DNA of 64,000 nucleotides, taken from Todiramphus chloris collaris. Taxonomy: Eukaryota; Chordata; Aves; Coraciiformes; Alcedinidae. The notes below the pieces were generated by a model that searched no databases, was not told where the DNA came from, and saw only the letters and a program-made list of their open reading frames with translations. Where the stretch lies: positions 496,001 through 560,000 of the forward strand of contig JANVCC010000030.1 in assembly GCA_025345505.1 (NCBI GenBank), read 5' to 3'. Of this stretch, positions 28,201 to 36,440 are shown in pieces; position 1 is the first letter of the stretch, and each line of letters begins with the position of its first letter. The position numbers were made by a program, and so were the translations under genes.

Positions 28201-31200
28201 TGTATTTGTATAGGAAGCAAATCCTGTTGAGAGGGCATATCCATTTTTAGCTGTGTTGTGGGGCCACTGTGAATAGTGAAAGTTGCATGTTATTTTTGAA
28301 TTCTACAGAAAAATTCTTTCTCAAGTCTTGCTTGAAAATTGAGAGTGGAATATAGGTCTTAATATAATAACTGACATTTTAGTAACTAATATTTTGATTT
28401 TTATCTCTGCTATACTATTACTGTTGTGCATCTACTTTCAAGGGACAAAAAACATGCTTTAGCATGTTTGTTTTACTGTTTCTATGCTGATACTCTCGTG
28501 CTTTGCATTTCCTTCTGTCTTTCCATCTGTTTTTTGTTTAGTTTTTTTGTTTGTTTTTTTTAGGTTTGTGGCTTTGTTTTGACTTTAGTCCCTTTGCTTT
28601 ATATCCAGTTTCCCCCATTCCACTACTGTGTAATCAGTGAAACAATCTGATAATTGTTTGGTTACCTTTAAGTTAATAATGTGATCAGTGGGATGGAAAT
28701 GGCACAGACGAGCCTTAGTAGTGAGATTGTTTTGTTTGTTCGGGCTAGGAACTCCAGATGGCGTGTTTAGAAGTGCTTGATACTGATCTGACTTTGTTCC
28801 TATATCAGTACTGACTTGACTTGGAACAGAAGTCAGACATTGCAAAGCATTTTTTGCAGATTCTTATCATTCATTTTTAATTTAAATATTTATGCAGGTA
28901 CTTGATTTAGGAAACCTGTTCTGGAACCCTTTTAGTCCCCTTGCCTTCTCTATACTCAATAAACTTTCAGCCTATCTAAATAGGTTTTAGATAAACTAAA
29001 AATTTGAGCAGCTTTTAGTGCCAGCAAATATTTCAGGGACTTCCTAATGTTTGTAATCAGATGAACTGAGAACCTTCTGCTAGCGAAGTGTCACTTCATG
29101 CAGACTTCTCCTAAAATAATGTTGTAAAGGTAGTATGCCTTTTTTTCCTCCCATAAATTTTCTTTGTTTTGTGTACTTTCAGTTTGGTTTGTTTTTTTCC
29201 CCTTCCTTCCCTCTCCTCACCTTTTCAATTATGAACCTACATGGCCTCAACTCTCTAGGAGTGCTTTCAGTTCTGTCCTATACTGCTTTCCTTGTAAATG
29301 CTGGAGTAATTGGAAGTTTGCCCCTCTGGGAGCCACGGTTTTGCAACTTTGTGATGTTTGGGTGACACACTTTTGATCAAAAAATTGATTTCTTTTATGG
29401 TGTGTCAGCATAGGTTTGATTGCCTAGTTAGCTCAGCTCTTGTGCTAGAGGTAAAAGGGAACCTGACCCTTCACAAATGCTTCCATTTGAGTAGGTTAAG
29501 TCCAGAACTTGGGGTTTGAGCAACTTAGGATGACAAGGCAAAAAGGATCCATCAGATTGCAAGTAGGCTCTTCCCTGATGTTTTGGGGTTTTTTTGCAGG
29601 TGGCCGTGGACAAAGAAGTGGCACTTCTGGAATGGATCAGCCTTGGAAGAAAAGTGGCAAGAACAGGAAGTCAAAGCGCATTAAACCACAGGAGTCTTCA
29701 GACAGTACAACATCTGGAACAAAATTCCCCCATCGCTTCCCTCTTCAAGGTTTAAATACCACTGCTTGGTCACCATCAGAAACTTCTCAAGCGAGCTATT
29801 CAGCAATGTCTTTTCCCACTGTCATGCCTGCATATCCACTTCCTGTTTTTCCAGCAGCAGGGACTGTGCCACCAGCTCCTGAGACTTCACTTTCTGGTTT
29901 TAATCAGTTGCCAGATTCTGGAAATACTTGCCCTGTGCAACCATCCCAGTTCTCTGCACCCCTCATGACACCCGTCGTAGCTCTCGTGCTCCCCAACTAT
30001 GTCTACCCAGAGATGAACAATAACTTACCTCAAACACTTTACCACAGTCAACCCAACTTCCCTGCCCATTCCACATTCTCTTCACAGACAGTATTTCCAG
30101 CACAGCCACCATTAGCTACACCTGCCCCTTTCCCACAACAAGCATTTTTTCCAACACAGACATTCCATTATAATCCACCAGCAGAGAGTGAAAAGATTCC
30201 GGTCACAGAGCCCCGAAATGAGCCATCCCGCTCCTGCACTCCACAGTCAGTGGGTCCTCAAGACCAGGCTTCACCACCTCTCTTCCAGTCAAGATGCAGT
30301 TCTCCTCTGAATCTTCTACAGTTAGAAGAAACCACAAAAACAGCTGAAGGTGGAGCCCCTACAGGTTTACATGGAGCTTTAAATGAGGAAGGAGCCATAG
30401 GCAAAATCATGACAACTGATAACTGTAGTGGAAAGGAATCTTTACCAGTAAGTATGCTGATGGGTTTTGTTTGTTGGTGCAAGTCCTCACATTCTTGATC
30501 ATGTCAGAAGTTGTTAATATATTGAGATCCCTAAAATTGATTTCTCCCGCTCTCTCCTGTCTCTGCTACATTGTTTTCTGTCTTCTCACTTGTGACTTCT
30601 ACTTCTTAACGACAGAAGGTGATCGATCCATATAATGCTAGGAGGTAGACTCACAATTGTAGCTACTCAATTCAAACTTCAGCTGGCTGAATAAAACATG
30701 AAATCCAATAATTAAAATAGTCTTAACCTTTAAAAATTAAAACCACCTTGTTATTCTAAAGTTACACTAGGAAGCCTGGAAATATATCCTGAAGCAGTGT
30801 TGTTCCACTTTAAAGAAGAAGAAAGAAAGAATAAAAAAATAAAAATAAAAAAAAAACAAAACCAAGAAAAAAAGAAGCCCACTGAAATAGCTTTCAAATA
30901 ATATGGACACTTCATTTTTAGCAAAAAGTTTAGGGTTAGTCAGTTCCTGTGGAGGGGAGGACAATCTATAAGTAGTCTGAAAGTTGCTAATTGAAAACAA
31001 AACCGCATCTTTGTTTACAAACAAGCAACCAAAGTAAAGGAAGAATGAATTACTATTTACAAACCATAACTTTATTTTATTTGGTGCACTACAACTATGC
31101 TGAGCTCTTTGGAAACATCGGGGAGTTTTCATTTCCTGACTCGGTCCAAGTTAACGAATCAGTTTAACAAATACCCTTCCAGAAACTTCAGATGGAGTAA

Positions 31201-34200
31201 GATGCCCATAAAGGTTTCTGTGACAGAAATATGTAGACTAATATTAGTGTGTTCTAAAGGCACGATAGAAAATCTTTGTTATCTTTGTGAAGTCACTGAT
31301 GGGATGGAGTTGCAACCTAAATGTGTTTGACTGGCTCTTTCCTCTCTCCTGCTTTTCTTGCGCTGTGGTTTGTAACTGGTCTGTGCAATTGGTGCAGTTA
31401 CAAAGTGAACTTGGGTTCACTGCTGACAGAAGGAAAGCAGGCATTGGAATGGGTGACTTTTACTTTTAAACATGTCTGAGATCTAAAGGACTGCAAGTAA
31501 TTTATAAAAAGCATTGTGAGTATTGATGCTAGCAGCTGATGAGATGACTTTATCTCACTTATGCAGTGAGTCATAAGCATGTATCTACATTAGAAGTTAC
31601 AAAGGAGGAGAAAGGAAAAAAAACTCTGAAGATGCTTATTCCCCACACTGTGGGGAATAAGCTTCCCCTGGTTAGTTTCCAGGTGATTTATTTCACCAAA
31701 TATGCTTGATATTGATCCTTAAGGGGGATGAATGGAGAGAGAACAGAAAGAAATGGATTTTGTTATAATCTATATTTTTCCTAGAGAAACTTCCAAACTT
31801 GATTGATACAGTGTAAAAATGTGTAACATTCTGTTACTACATACTTGTTATCTCATGGTCTTGAGAACAAATACATTTGGTTTTCATTAAAAAAATTTCT
31901 CTGTCATCCTAAATCATACAAATGCCACTTACGGAGACATTTTCAGAGATATGCATCCAGTGCCTCATTTGGAGTAGTGTATTCTATGCACTACATAACA
32001 TCTCTGAAATCTTATCTCTGTAAGGATTTCTGACTTGCTCTGTGGTAGAACAGCGTGTCTGTGACAGTCTGTAACTTACCGCATGCTCTGAAATGCCTCT
32101 GCTGGATTGGTGGTAAAATTTAATAGTAACAATTTTGCTGGCAAATGCTTCAGAATTTCCTTGAACTGTTAGTTCATATTCTTTAGAAACATGCAATATG
32201 TAACTTTCTGTAGTTTCCTCATCACTTACTGGAAAATGAGGACAGTACGGGCATTTGTACAGGAAGGTGTAAAGAATAAATGCAATTCTTTCCATTATTA
32301 TGTATTTTACTAAGTTCTGGCAACCTTAATTTCTAATATTTAATCTTCAAACTGATTTGCAGTGAGGTTTTGCTTGTGTTAGAAAGCAAATTAATGCTCT
32401 TTCCCTTAAAAACCATGCAAATAAATTATCTTGCTTAGAAAGCTTGCATCTTGAAACACTTTCTTCATTGTCATCATGCACTGAGAGTAGTAACAGTGAT
32501 GGAGTGATGCAGATTATAGTAGGAGCAACTGCTAGTATTACTTGTGCAGGACAGTAGAGGCTGTCAAAACTAAATAGCAAATGCTGCCTTCCTTACTTCC
32601 TCAATAAATTTTTTTTTTTTTTTTTTTAAGAGAAATTGAATTGAAATCTTCATCTTACTTAACTTGTCTGCTCATCAGTTTGCTTCATTATTCCTCAGTT
32701 GGTCTTGGCAAATGTTATTGGTGGTTGTCTGTCCTTGAACAACCGTGTAAATCTAATACAATATGAAGTGAAATGGCTTAATACTAAATGTAAATGATCA
32801 ATCATGAAATAGCCTTGATTGATGTATTTATTTTCCATTTTCTTTTCTCTCTCTCCCTCCCCCCCCTCCCCCCCCACTAGGCTGAATCTCCAATGGATGC
32901 TCAAAATAGCGACGCACTTTCCATGTCTAGTGTCCTGCTTGACATTTTACTTCAAGAAGATGCATGTTCGGGCACTGGTTCAGCTTCTTCAGGGAGCGGT
33001 GTATCTGCAGCTGCTGAATCTCTAGGGTCTGGATCCAACGGCTGTGGCATGTCCGGGAGCAGAACAGGTAACACTGGCAGTGAGAACTCTGTGTTTTAGA
33101 GGATTTGGAGTGTGAGGTATTGCAAACGTAGCTTGAACATCAAGAGCTTTATGTGAAAATCTTCATTGTTTTCAATCCTCATTACATAGTTTATTCTTGA
33201 TTTCTTTTTTTTACTACATAACATGGCAGATTTTTTTAATTGTGTTTGATTTACAGTATAGAACACTTTTTCAGTGTGTGTAAAATAGCCATTAAGATAT
33301 TAAGTGGGTATGACATAATAATGAAGAGAAGATGATAACCATATTCCTTTATGTTTCATTTTGGAGTTTTTAATTTAAGTAAGCTAACAAATCTGTTGAA
33401 ATTGAAGGGAGACTTAGCTTGAAATTTTGACTTTTAAAAACATTAATAGAGTTACTTAGGGGTGGAAGTTCCCTTTGTTTAAAAAATGAAATAAAATAGG
33501 GGTAAGTTTATGCTTTCCGTTCTCTTTAGTCTTTTCTACTTTCAAAATCATTCAGGTACTGTGTGTGTTTGACAACTTATAATGGAACTTTAAATTTTTT
33601 TTTAAAGGTAGTAGTGAAACTAGTCACACCAGCAAATACTTTGGGAGTATTGATTCCTCAGAAAACCATCATAAAACCAAAATGAAGGCAGAAATGGAAG
33701 AAAGCGAGCACTTCATTAAATATGTCCTTCAAGATCCTATATGGCTTTTGATGGCAAACACAGATGACACTGTTATGATGACTTACCAGATACCTTCACG
33801 GTAATTCCAATGTCATAGTCATTTATAAACTCTATATGTTTTGCAGGGAGCAGGGTGTACAGAAGAAAAGATATATATGAATCTCTGTCTTAATAGAAAT
33901 AAATTGGTTTTAATGGTTCACCCAATGTCAAGACAAATTCTTGCTTCCTTTACATCTCTTTTTTTTTTTTTTTTTTTTTTGATATACTGCATAAGAAGTT
34001 CTCAAAAAGTAAACTTATTTTATTAGGCTTACCAGTATTTAGATAAATTACCCGAGTTGAAATAGGTAATTTTTTGAAGCTGTTTGATAGTTAGTGATTT
34101 GCAACTACTTGCTTAGAAATTCTTGTAGTCTAATTAATAGATGCTGGCAAGTATGCTTAGATCCAGTGTTGGTCTGGAGCATGGAAAATCTGTACTCCCT

Positions 34201-36440
34201 GGCTGTTCTCCTTGAGATGCTGCATTCAGTGGCATGTTGCTTTCTCTGCCTTGTGTGTGGTTTTTTTGTTTTGTTTTGGGGTTTTTTTTCCCCTTAGATT
34301 GTTAACATCCACAGATTCATTCTTCTCCATAAATGCCCATTCAAATGGGATGAGGAGGTATAAGGTAAAAACCATAAGGTTTCTAATAGTAAATTTATAT
34401 ATTCCCTGTTTCACTAGCAAAAATCAGATATAGGGGCAGAGAGGGTGACAAGCCTGCAGACTTTTTTTACCTTATTGTTTATATTTCTTGGGAGTAGTGA
34501 ATGGTATTTTGAAAGGAATAGGAAGTTTCAGTAAAGACAAGTCTTTCAAAAAGGAAGAAAAACAAGCTTTCAAAAGACAGAAGCACAGGGATGTTGGGGA
34601 AAAAACCCCCGAACACATAGTAAGAACATCAGTATTTTTCCTAGATTTAAAAATACCGTGCCATTTCTCAGTTTTTGTAGCCTGAAGGTTGACAACTATA
34701 GATGGGAATTTCAGTTTTTAAGTTTCTGAATCAAGGTAGAGCATTGAGGGGAAAGAGAACTTTGGCTGCTGAAGCAGAGCAGTGTTTTCTAGATCTCTCC
34801 TTCTCAGCCCTGAAGTTTAATCCATTCTTGGTGGACCTTCTCAACATGTTTTACGATTTCTGCTTTAGTATCAGGTGCTGCCTGAAGAGCTCAAAGTGTT
34901 TTCACTGAAGGGATTTGAAAAGACAACAAGCCAGCAGAGATGCATTTTAAGTTGTCTGTAAATGCAGAAAGCTGCTGAAATAGCCACACTTAATTTTCTT
35001 CCAGTATAAGATTTATAAGCTTAACATTCCAGAACAAAAATAGTCTTCAAAAATGTTGATATTTGACTATGTAACCTTATATAGGCATAAAGCCCAGAAA
35101 CTGTTGAAGCTCAATTTCTAAATACATTTTATTTTAGCGATTTGGAGACAGTTTTGAAAGAAGATAAGCAGAAGTTAAAGCAGATGCAGAAACTACAGCC
35201 AAAATTTACAGAAGAACAAAAAAGAGAGCTCATTGAAGTTCATCCATGGATCCAGCAAGGTGGACTGCCAAAAACTGTTGCTAATTCTGTAAGTTTAAAT
35301 GAGTTAGTTACTTTTGCATGTGTAACTGTGCTTATGTTATTAGCTGTATATGTTAGACTTTCCCATTCCTGTTGCTATGAAAGCTTGGTGAGTTACACGG
35401 GGTGGGGGGGGGCTTGGGGGGAATTAATTCCAACTTCATGCAATGCTTTCTGGCTTGATTTAATTTACCATCAGTCTTCTTTCCAATGGGAAATTCAAAG
35501 TAGTGGTGAATACGGTGTGAGAAATTTTCTTCCTGTTTCTAATTTTCTTTGTATCTGTTTGAAATCCTTTATCAACACAGACAAACTTCAGTACGTAAAA
35601 ACCTGTGGTTTGTGTGCAGAAATGTATTCTCATTGTTTTCTGCAAAGTACAGAATTAATGGGAGTACACTATTCCTTTTTTTTCTGTCAGACTTCCCACA
35701 CAGCATCATCTGTTTGTTGCCTTGATTCTACAAGTGGATTGAAGGCACACCAAGTACCTGATGGCATTATCTTTTCCCTAAGATATCCATCATTTGTGGC
35801 TTTTTTGCACATAAGTCATCAAATGCAGAGGCTCTCTTTGCACATAAGTATTTCAAAAGTCAGTGTGACAAAATTGCAGTGGAATCCTAATCCTGACACT
35901 AACGTTACTGCAACGTTAATACTGTAAGCACCTGACTTGTGTAAGTGAACAGTTACTTCAGTTTCTTAAGCACTGCACCTGATAAGAACATCCTACTGCA
36001 GGGTTAGCAATCAAATGGAGGAAAAGGGGGTTGGCAGTGCATGTAAAATGTCAGCACTGTAAGTGATCTACGATATAGCTGCTTCCGGTAGAGTTCTCAA
36101 GTACCGGCTTTGATTTACTGCACAACCACTTGAGTGGAAGAAAATTGGGGAGTGGAATGTATCTGGTAGTTACCACACAGATGTAAAGAAATCAGGGCTC
36201 ACATCAAAAGGACTGTTGTTTGGAAAAGTTGTTGGGTTTTTACTTTGACTTATGAGTATTTCTGTAACTTTTTTTCTTTTTTCTTCTTAGGAATGTATTT
36301 TTTGTGAGGACAATATACAGAGCAATTTTTATACAACATATGATGAAGAAATCCATGAAATGGACCTTAATGAAATGATTGAAGACAGTGGGGGAAACAA
36401 CTTGGTTTCCCTAAGTCAAGTCAGTGAGGAACAAACATAG
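5451..36440 (+). CDS. PER2: PER2, period circadian regulator 2 (complete coding region, 22 exons)
   Basis: Core clock repressor: it dimerises through PAS domains, binds CRY and CK1, and inhibits CLOCK:BMAL1. Coding exons, all with GT-AG introns and consistent phases: 5451-5824, 6404-6472, 9671-9825, 10325-10446, 11901-12102, 13930-13981, 15238-15380, 15717-15795, 19447-19553, 22016-22169, 22623-22731, 23083-23214, 24841-24934, 25675-25831, 25915-26042, 27471-27644, 27912-28172, 29600-30447, 32881-33067, 33608-33800, 35138-35288, 36291-36440. They sum to 4041 nt, 1346 residues plus stop. Mammalian PER2 is shorter (about 1255) and I recall chicken PER2 as close to this length. Order: HLH-like segment about 148-200, PAS-A about 230-310, PAS-B about 383-450, PAC to about 500, beta-TrCP-type degron near 534, CK1-binding/FASP region about 690-750, NLS 852-867, LXXLL 1140-1144, CRY-binding C-terminus about 1190-1346 with CxxC at 1299-1302. 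PER2 rather than PER1/PER3 is supported by near-collinear similarity to human PER2 throughout. No stop or frameshift seen. Confidence 0.97.
6404..6472 (+). CDS. PER2: PER2 coding exon 2 (residues 125-148)
   Basis: A 69-nt exon between TATTCTAG and GTAAATTA. It encodes [11 protein letters not shown] followed by a Ser-rich stretch, matching the mammalian PER2 FSLMMAKSEHN segment. It is too short to stand out as an ORF, but phase and homology fix it. Confidence 0.95.
6473..9670. other. PER2 intron with long T tract
   Basis: A 3.2-kb intron. It contains a T/C tract from 7141 ending in 47 uninterrupted T at 7177-7223, and an A20 run at 9378-9397. I searched the sequence between for a retrocopy or LTR and recognised nothing. 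Confidence 0.85.
9671..9825 (+). CDS. PER2: PER2 coding exon 3 (residues 148-200, HLH-like/NES segment)
   Basis: Encodes the Lys/Leu-rich segment before PAS-A, with [15 protein letters not shown] and later [12 protein letters not shown], equivalent to the HLH-like stretch and N-terminal export signal of mammalian PER2. Acceptor TTGCAG at 9665-9670, donor GTAATG at 9826, phase 1 out. Confidence 0.96.
10325..10446 (+). CDS. PER2: PER2 coding exon 4 (residues 200-240)
   Basis: Encodes [10 protein letters not shown] and [15 protein letters not shown], collinear with mammalian PER2 immediately before PAS-A. Ends in phase 0 at GCA|GTGAGT. Confidence 0.96.
10447..11900. other. PER2 intron, no recognisable element
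   Basis: 1.45 kb of AT-rich intron. No repeat family, RNA gene or other exon was recognised. Confidence 0.8.
11901..12102 (+). CDS. PER2: PER2 coding exon 5 (residues 241-308, PAS-A core)
   Basis: Encodes [20 protein letters not shown] and the [15 protein letters not shown] part of PAS-A, the heterodimerisation fold of PER proteins. Highly similar to mammalian PER2. Donor GTGAGT at 12103, phase 1. Confidence 0.97.
12449..12740 (+). mobile_element. CR1 LINE 3'-end fragment
   Basis: About 290 bp in forward orientation, ending in AGGTCCCTTCCATTCTAAAG and the tail ATTCTATGATTCTAT. The upstream part contains the usual CR1 ORF2-end block (GGAATGAGTTGCCCCGAGAG). It is of a different subfamily from the 2185 and 19922 copies, judging by its tail. 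5' truncated, inserted within a PER2 intron. Confidence 0.92.
13163..13250 (-). mobile_element. Short, diverged CR1-like fragment
   Basis: On the reverse strand it contains the CR1-type 3' motif, seen on + as CAGAAGGGACCTTGTGAGGT followed by GTCCAACCTC. Only about 90 bp is recognisable, so the family assignment rests on that motif alone. Confidence 0.5.
13930..13981 (+). CDS. PER2: PER2 coding exon 6 (residues 308-325)
   Basis: A 52-nt exon encoding [11 protein letters not shown], identical in layout to the mammalian PAS-A/PAS-B linker. Acceptor TTTCCAG, donor GTAAGA. Confidence 0.94.
13982..15237. other. PER2 intron, no recognisable element
   Basis: 1.26 kb of AT-rich intron; no repeat family or RNA gene recognised. 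The short open frames here are uninterpretable. Confidence 0.8.
15238..15380 (+). CDS. PER2: PER2 coding exon 7 (residues 325-373)
   Basis: Encodes [15 protein letters not shown] and the [15 protein letters not shown] stretch, the PAS-A to PAS-B linker of PER2. Acceptor ATTATTAG, donor GTAATC, phase 1 out. Confidence 0.96.
15717..15795 (+). CDS. PER2: PER2 coding exon 8 (residues 373-399, start of PAS-B)
   Basis: Encodes [20 protein letters not shown] and the QDVDER that opens PAS-B. Donor GTAACT at 15796, phase 2. Confidence 0.96.
15796..19446. other. Largest PER2 intron (3.65 kb)
   Basis: AT-rich. It holds a diverged reverse CR1 fragment (about 17490-17680), T-rich runs at 17889-17899 and 18703-18741, and a T tract directly before the next acceptor. 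No other exon or RNA gene recognised. Confidence 0.8.
17490..17680 (-). mobile_element. Diverged CR1 LINE fragment, reverse orientation
   Basis: The + strand reads AAAACCTCCAAGGATGCAG, then GGGAAACTGTTCCTGTGTTG and CTTTTCCTAACATCCAGTGT. This is the order of conserved blocks in the reverse complement of the CR1 ORF2 end. Many substitutions make it older than the 601 and 19922 copies. Confidence 0.75.
19447..19553 (+). CDS. PER2: PER2 coding exon 9 (residues 399-435, PAS-B)
   Basis: Encodes [20 protein letters not shown] and the [13 protein letters not shown] of PAS-B. Acceptor after T16 TTCCAG, donor GTATGT. Confidence 0.96.
19922..19984 (+). repeat. Three tandem copies of a 21-bp unit at the CR1 5' edge
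   Basis: Units start at 19922, 19943 and 19964. The first two are identical (AAGAACAAAAGGAGAACTAT plus T); the third differs by AACAAC for AAGAAC and GAATT for GAACTATT. Twenty-one bases equals seven codons, and in the frame that continues into the CR1 [11 protein letters not shown] segment the unit reads KNKRRTI. Confidence 0.9.
19922..21733 (+). mobile_element. CR1 LINE, 1.8 kb, inactive, with reverse-transcriptase remnants
   Basis: A 5'-truncated CR1 in the PER2 intron between coding exons 9 and 10, same strand as PER2. In order it shows: a threefold 21-bp tandem repeat at its 5' edge; the [11 protein letters not shown] and [11 protein letters not shown] segment; [16 protein letters not shown] (RT fingers); [12 protein letters not shown] (RT motif A region); [20 protein letters not shown] (motif B); FTDDTK (motif C, normally FADDTK); then the C-terminal thumb and the 3' UTR, ending near AACGATTCTGTGA. 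The frame is broken: the reading phase changes near 20040 and near 20440, there is a TGA at 20687-20689, a stop near 20960, and more shifts after that. It cannot make a working protein. It shares its 3' third with the reverse copy at 601-1100. Confidence 0.95.
22016..22169 (+). CDS. PER2: PER2 coding exon 10 (residues 435-486, PAC)
   Basis: Encodes [20 protein letters not shown] and [19 protein letters not shown], the PAC motif that closes PAS-B. Near-identical to mammals. Donor GTAAGT. Confidence 0.97.
22623..22731 (+). CDS. PER2: PER2 coding exon 11 (residues 486-522)
   Basis: Encodes [20 protein letters not shown] and a helix with [13 protein letters not shown], the alpha-E helix region after PAS-B used in PER dimers. 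Acceptor TATGCAG, donor GTACAG, phase 0. Confidence 0.96.
23083..23214 (+). CDS. PER2: PER2 coding exon 12 (residues 523-566, phosphodegron)
   Basis: Encodes [20 protein letters not shown], the beta-TrCP phosphodegron region. The serine after the YG (S534 here, corresponding to human S480) is present. Preceded by a (GT)n and TTGTTGTTGTTAACAG acceptor tract; donor GTAGGT. Confidence 0.96.
23215..24840. other. PER2 intron
   Basis: 1.6 kb, beginning with the G/T-rich tract at 23265-23462. No further element recognised. Confidence 0.8.
23265..23462 (+). repeat. G/T-rich low-complexity tract with G runs
   Basis: Nearly all bases are G or T (TTTGG, TGGTTT, GGGTTTT units), with G7-A-G6 near 23331-23344. 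The non-template strand could form G-quadruplex. No gene family or known satellite recognised. Confidence 0.85.
24841..24934 (+). CDS. PER2: PER2 coding exon 13 (residues 567-598)
   Basis: Basic, Lys-rich exon after CTGCTTTCAG, encoding [20 protein letters not shown]. This is a poorly conserved part of PER2; placement rests on splice sites, phase and position. Confidence 0.88.
25675..25831 (+). CDS. PER2: PER2 coding exon 14 (residues 598-650)
   Basis: The end of the exon encodes [13 protein letters not shown], strongly conserved in PER2 and part of the CK1-docking region. The first half is variable. The intron after it is only 83 bp (25832-25914). Confidence 0.95.
25915..26042 (+). CDS. PER2: PER2 coding exon 15 (residues 650-693)
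   Basis: Begins RYLESCN and AKRKCE, as in mammalian PER2, inside the CK1-binding domain. The donor GTATCT at 26043 was chosen over the AGG one codon earlier because it keeps phase with the next exon. Confidence 0.93.
26043..27470. other. PER2 intron, possible ancient CR1 remnant
   Basis: 1.43 kb. Around 27010-27215 the order of words (GAGGCACTGGTATGACCTCT, then a TGTGT-AGCTTTC segment) resembles a very diverged forward CR1 ORF2 end, but the match is weak. A T/G-rich tract lies at 26068-26110. Confidence 0.5.
27471..27644 (+). CDS. PER2: PER2 coding exon 16 (residues 693-751, FASP/CK1 site)
   Basis: Encodes [20 protein letters not shown] and [20 protein letters not shown]. The SxxSxxSxxSxxS priming ladder for CK1 is complete: S724, S727, S730, S733 and S736. 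S724 corresponds to human S662, mutated in familial advanced sleep phase. Confidence 0.97.
27912..28172 (+). CDS. PER2: PER2 coding exon 17 (residues 751-838)
   Basis: Encodes [20 protein letters not shown] and [20 protein letters not shown], both strongly conserved in PER2. Donor GTACGG at 28173, phase 1. Confidence 0.96.
28173..29599. other. PER2 intron, no recognisable element
   Basis: 1.43 kb of AT-rich intron with a TTTTTTTGTTTG tract near 28536-28562. No repeat family or RNA gene recognised. Confidence 0.8.
29600..30447 (+). CDS. PER2: PER2 coding exon 18 (residues 838-1120, NLS and Pro-rich region)
   Basis: The largest exon (848 nt). It opens with the bipartite NLS ([16 protein letters not shown], residues 852-867). 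A Pro/Ser/Gln/Phe-rich disordered stretch follows, with repeated FPxQ-type elements (residues about 990-1040). The conserved [20 protein letters not shown] lies near the end. Donor GTAAGT at 30448, phase 0. Confidence 0.97.
30448..32880. other. PER2 intron with perfect hairpin
   Basis: 2.4 kb. It contains a perfect inverted repeat at 31634-31662, an A-rich tract at 30819-30872, T17 near 32608-32627, and a long pyrimidine tract with C8 and C9 blocks directly before the acceptor at 32880. Confidence 0.85.
31634..31662. repeat. Perfect 29-nt inverted repeat (14-bp arms, 1-nt loop)
   Basis: The left arm is GCTTATTCCCCACA, the centre is C at 31648, and the right arm is TGTGGGGAATAAGC, its exact reverse complement. 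The symmetry stops at both ends. Confidence 0.95.
32881..33067 (+). CDS. PER2: PER2 coding exon 19 (residues 1121-1183, LXXLL)
   Basis: Encodes [20 protein letters not shown], with the LXXLL motif LDILL at 1140-1144 (mammals have LNLLL here), a nuclear-receptor-type interaction motif. Then Ser/Gly-rich AAESLGSGS. Donor GTAACA. Confidence 0.96.
33608..33800 (+). CDS. PER2: PER2 coding exon 20 (residues 1183-1247)
   Basis: Encodes [18 protein letters not shown] and [20 protein letters not shown], the start of the CRY-binding region. Acceptor TTTAAAG, donor GTAATT, phase 2. Confidence 0.97.
33801..35137. other. PER2 intron, no recognisable element
   Basis: 1.34 kb, AT-rich, with T22 at about 33959-33980 and a T/G-rich stretch at 34260-34295. 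Nothing else recognised. Confidence 0.8.
35138..35288 (+). CDS. PER2: PER2 coding exon 21 (residues 1247-1297, CRY-binding helix)
   Basis: Encodes a long charged helix ([20 protein letters not shown]) and [11 protein letters not shown], which wrap around CRY in the known PER2-CRY structures. Donor GTAAGT at 35289, phase 0. The reading frame stays open into the intron as far as 35924. Confidence 0.97.
36291..36440 (+). CDS. PER2: PER2 last coding exon (residues 1298-1346)
   Basis: Begins ECIFCEDN. C1299 and C1302 match the Cys pair that helps form the PER2-CRY zinc interface in mammals. The acidic tail ends SQVSEEQT and stop TAG at 36438-36440. The acidic segment between is diverged and shorter than in mammals. 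Confidence 0.95.
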   Translation, partial: ECIFCEDNIQSNFYTTYDEEIHEMDLNEMIEDSGGNNLVSLSQVSEEQT

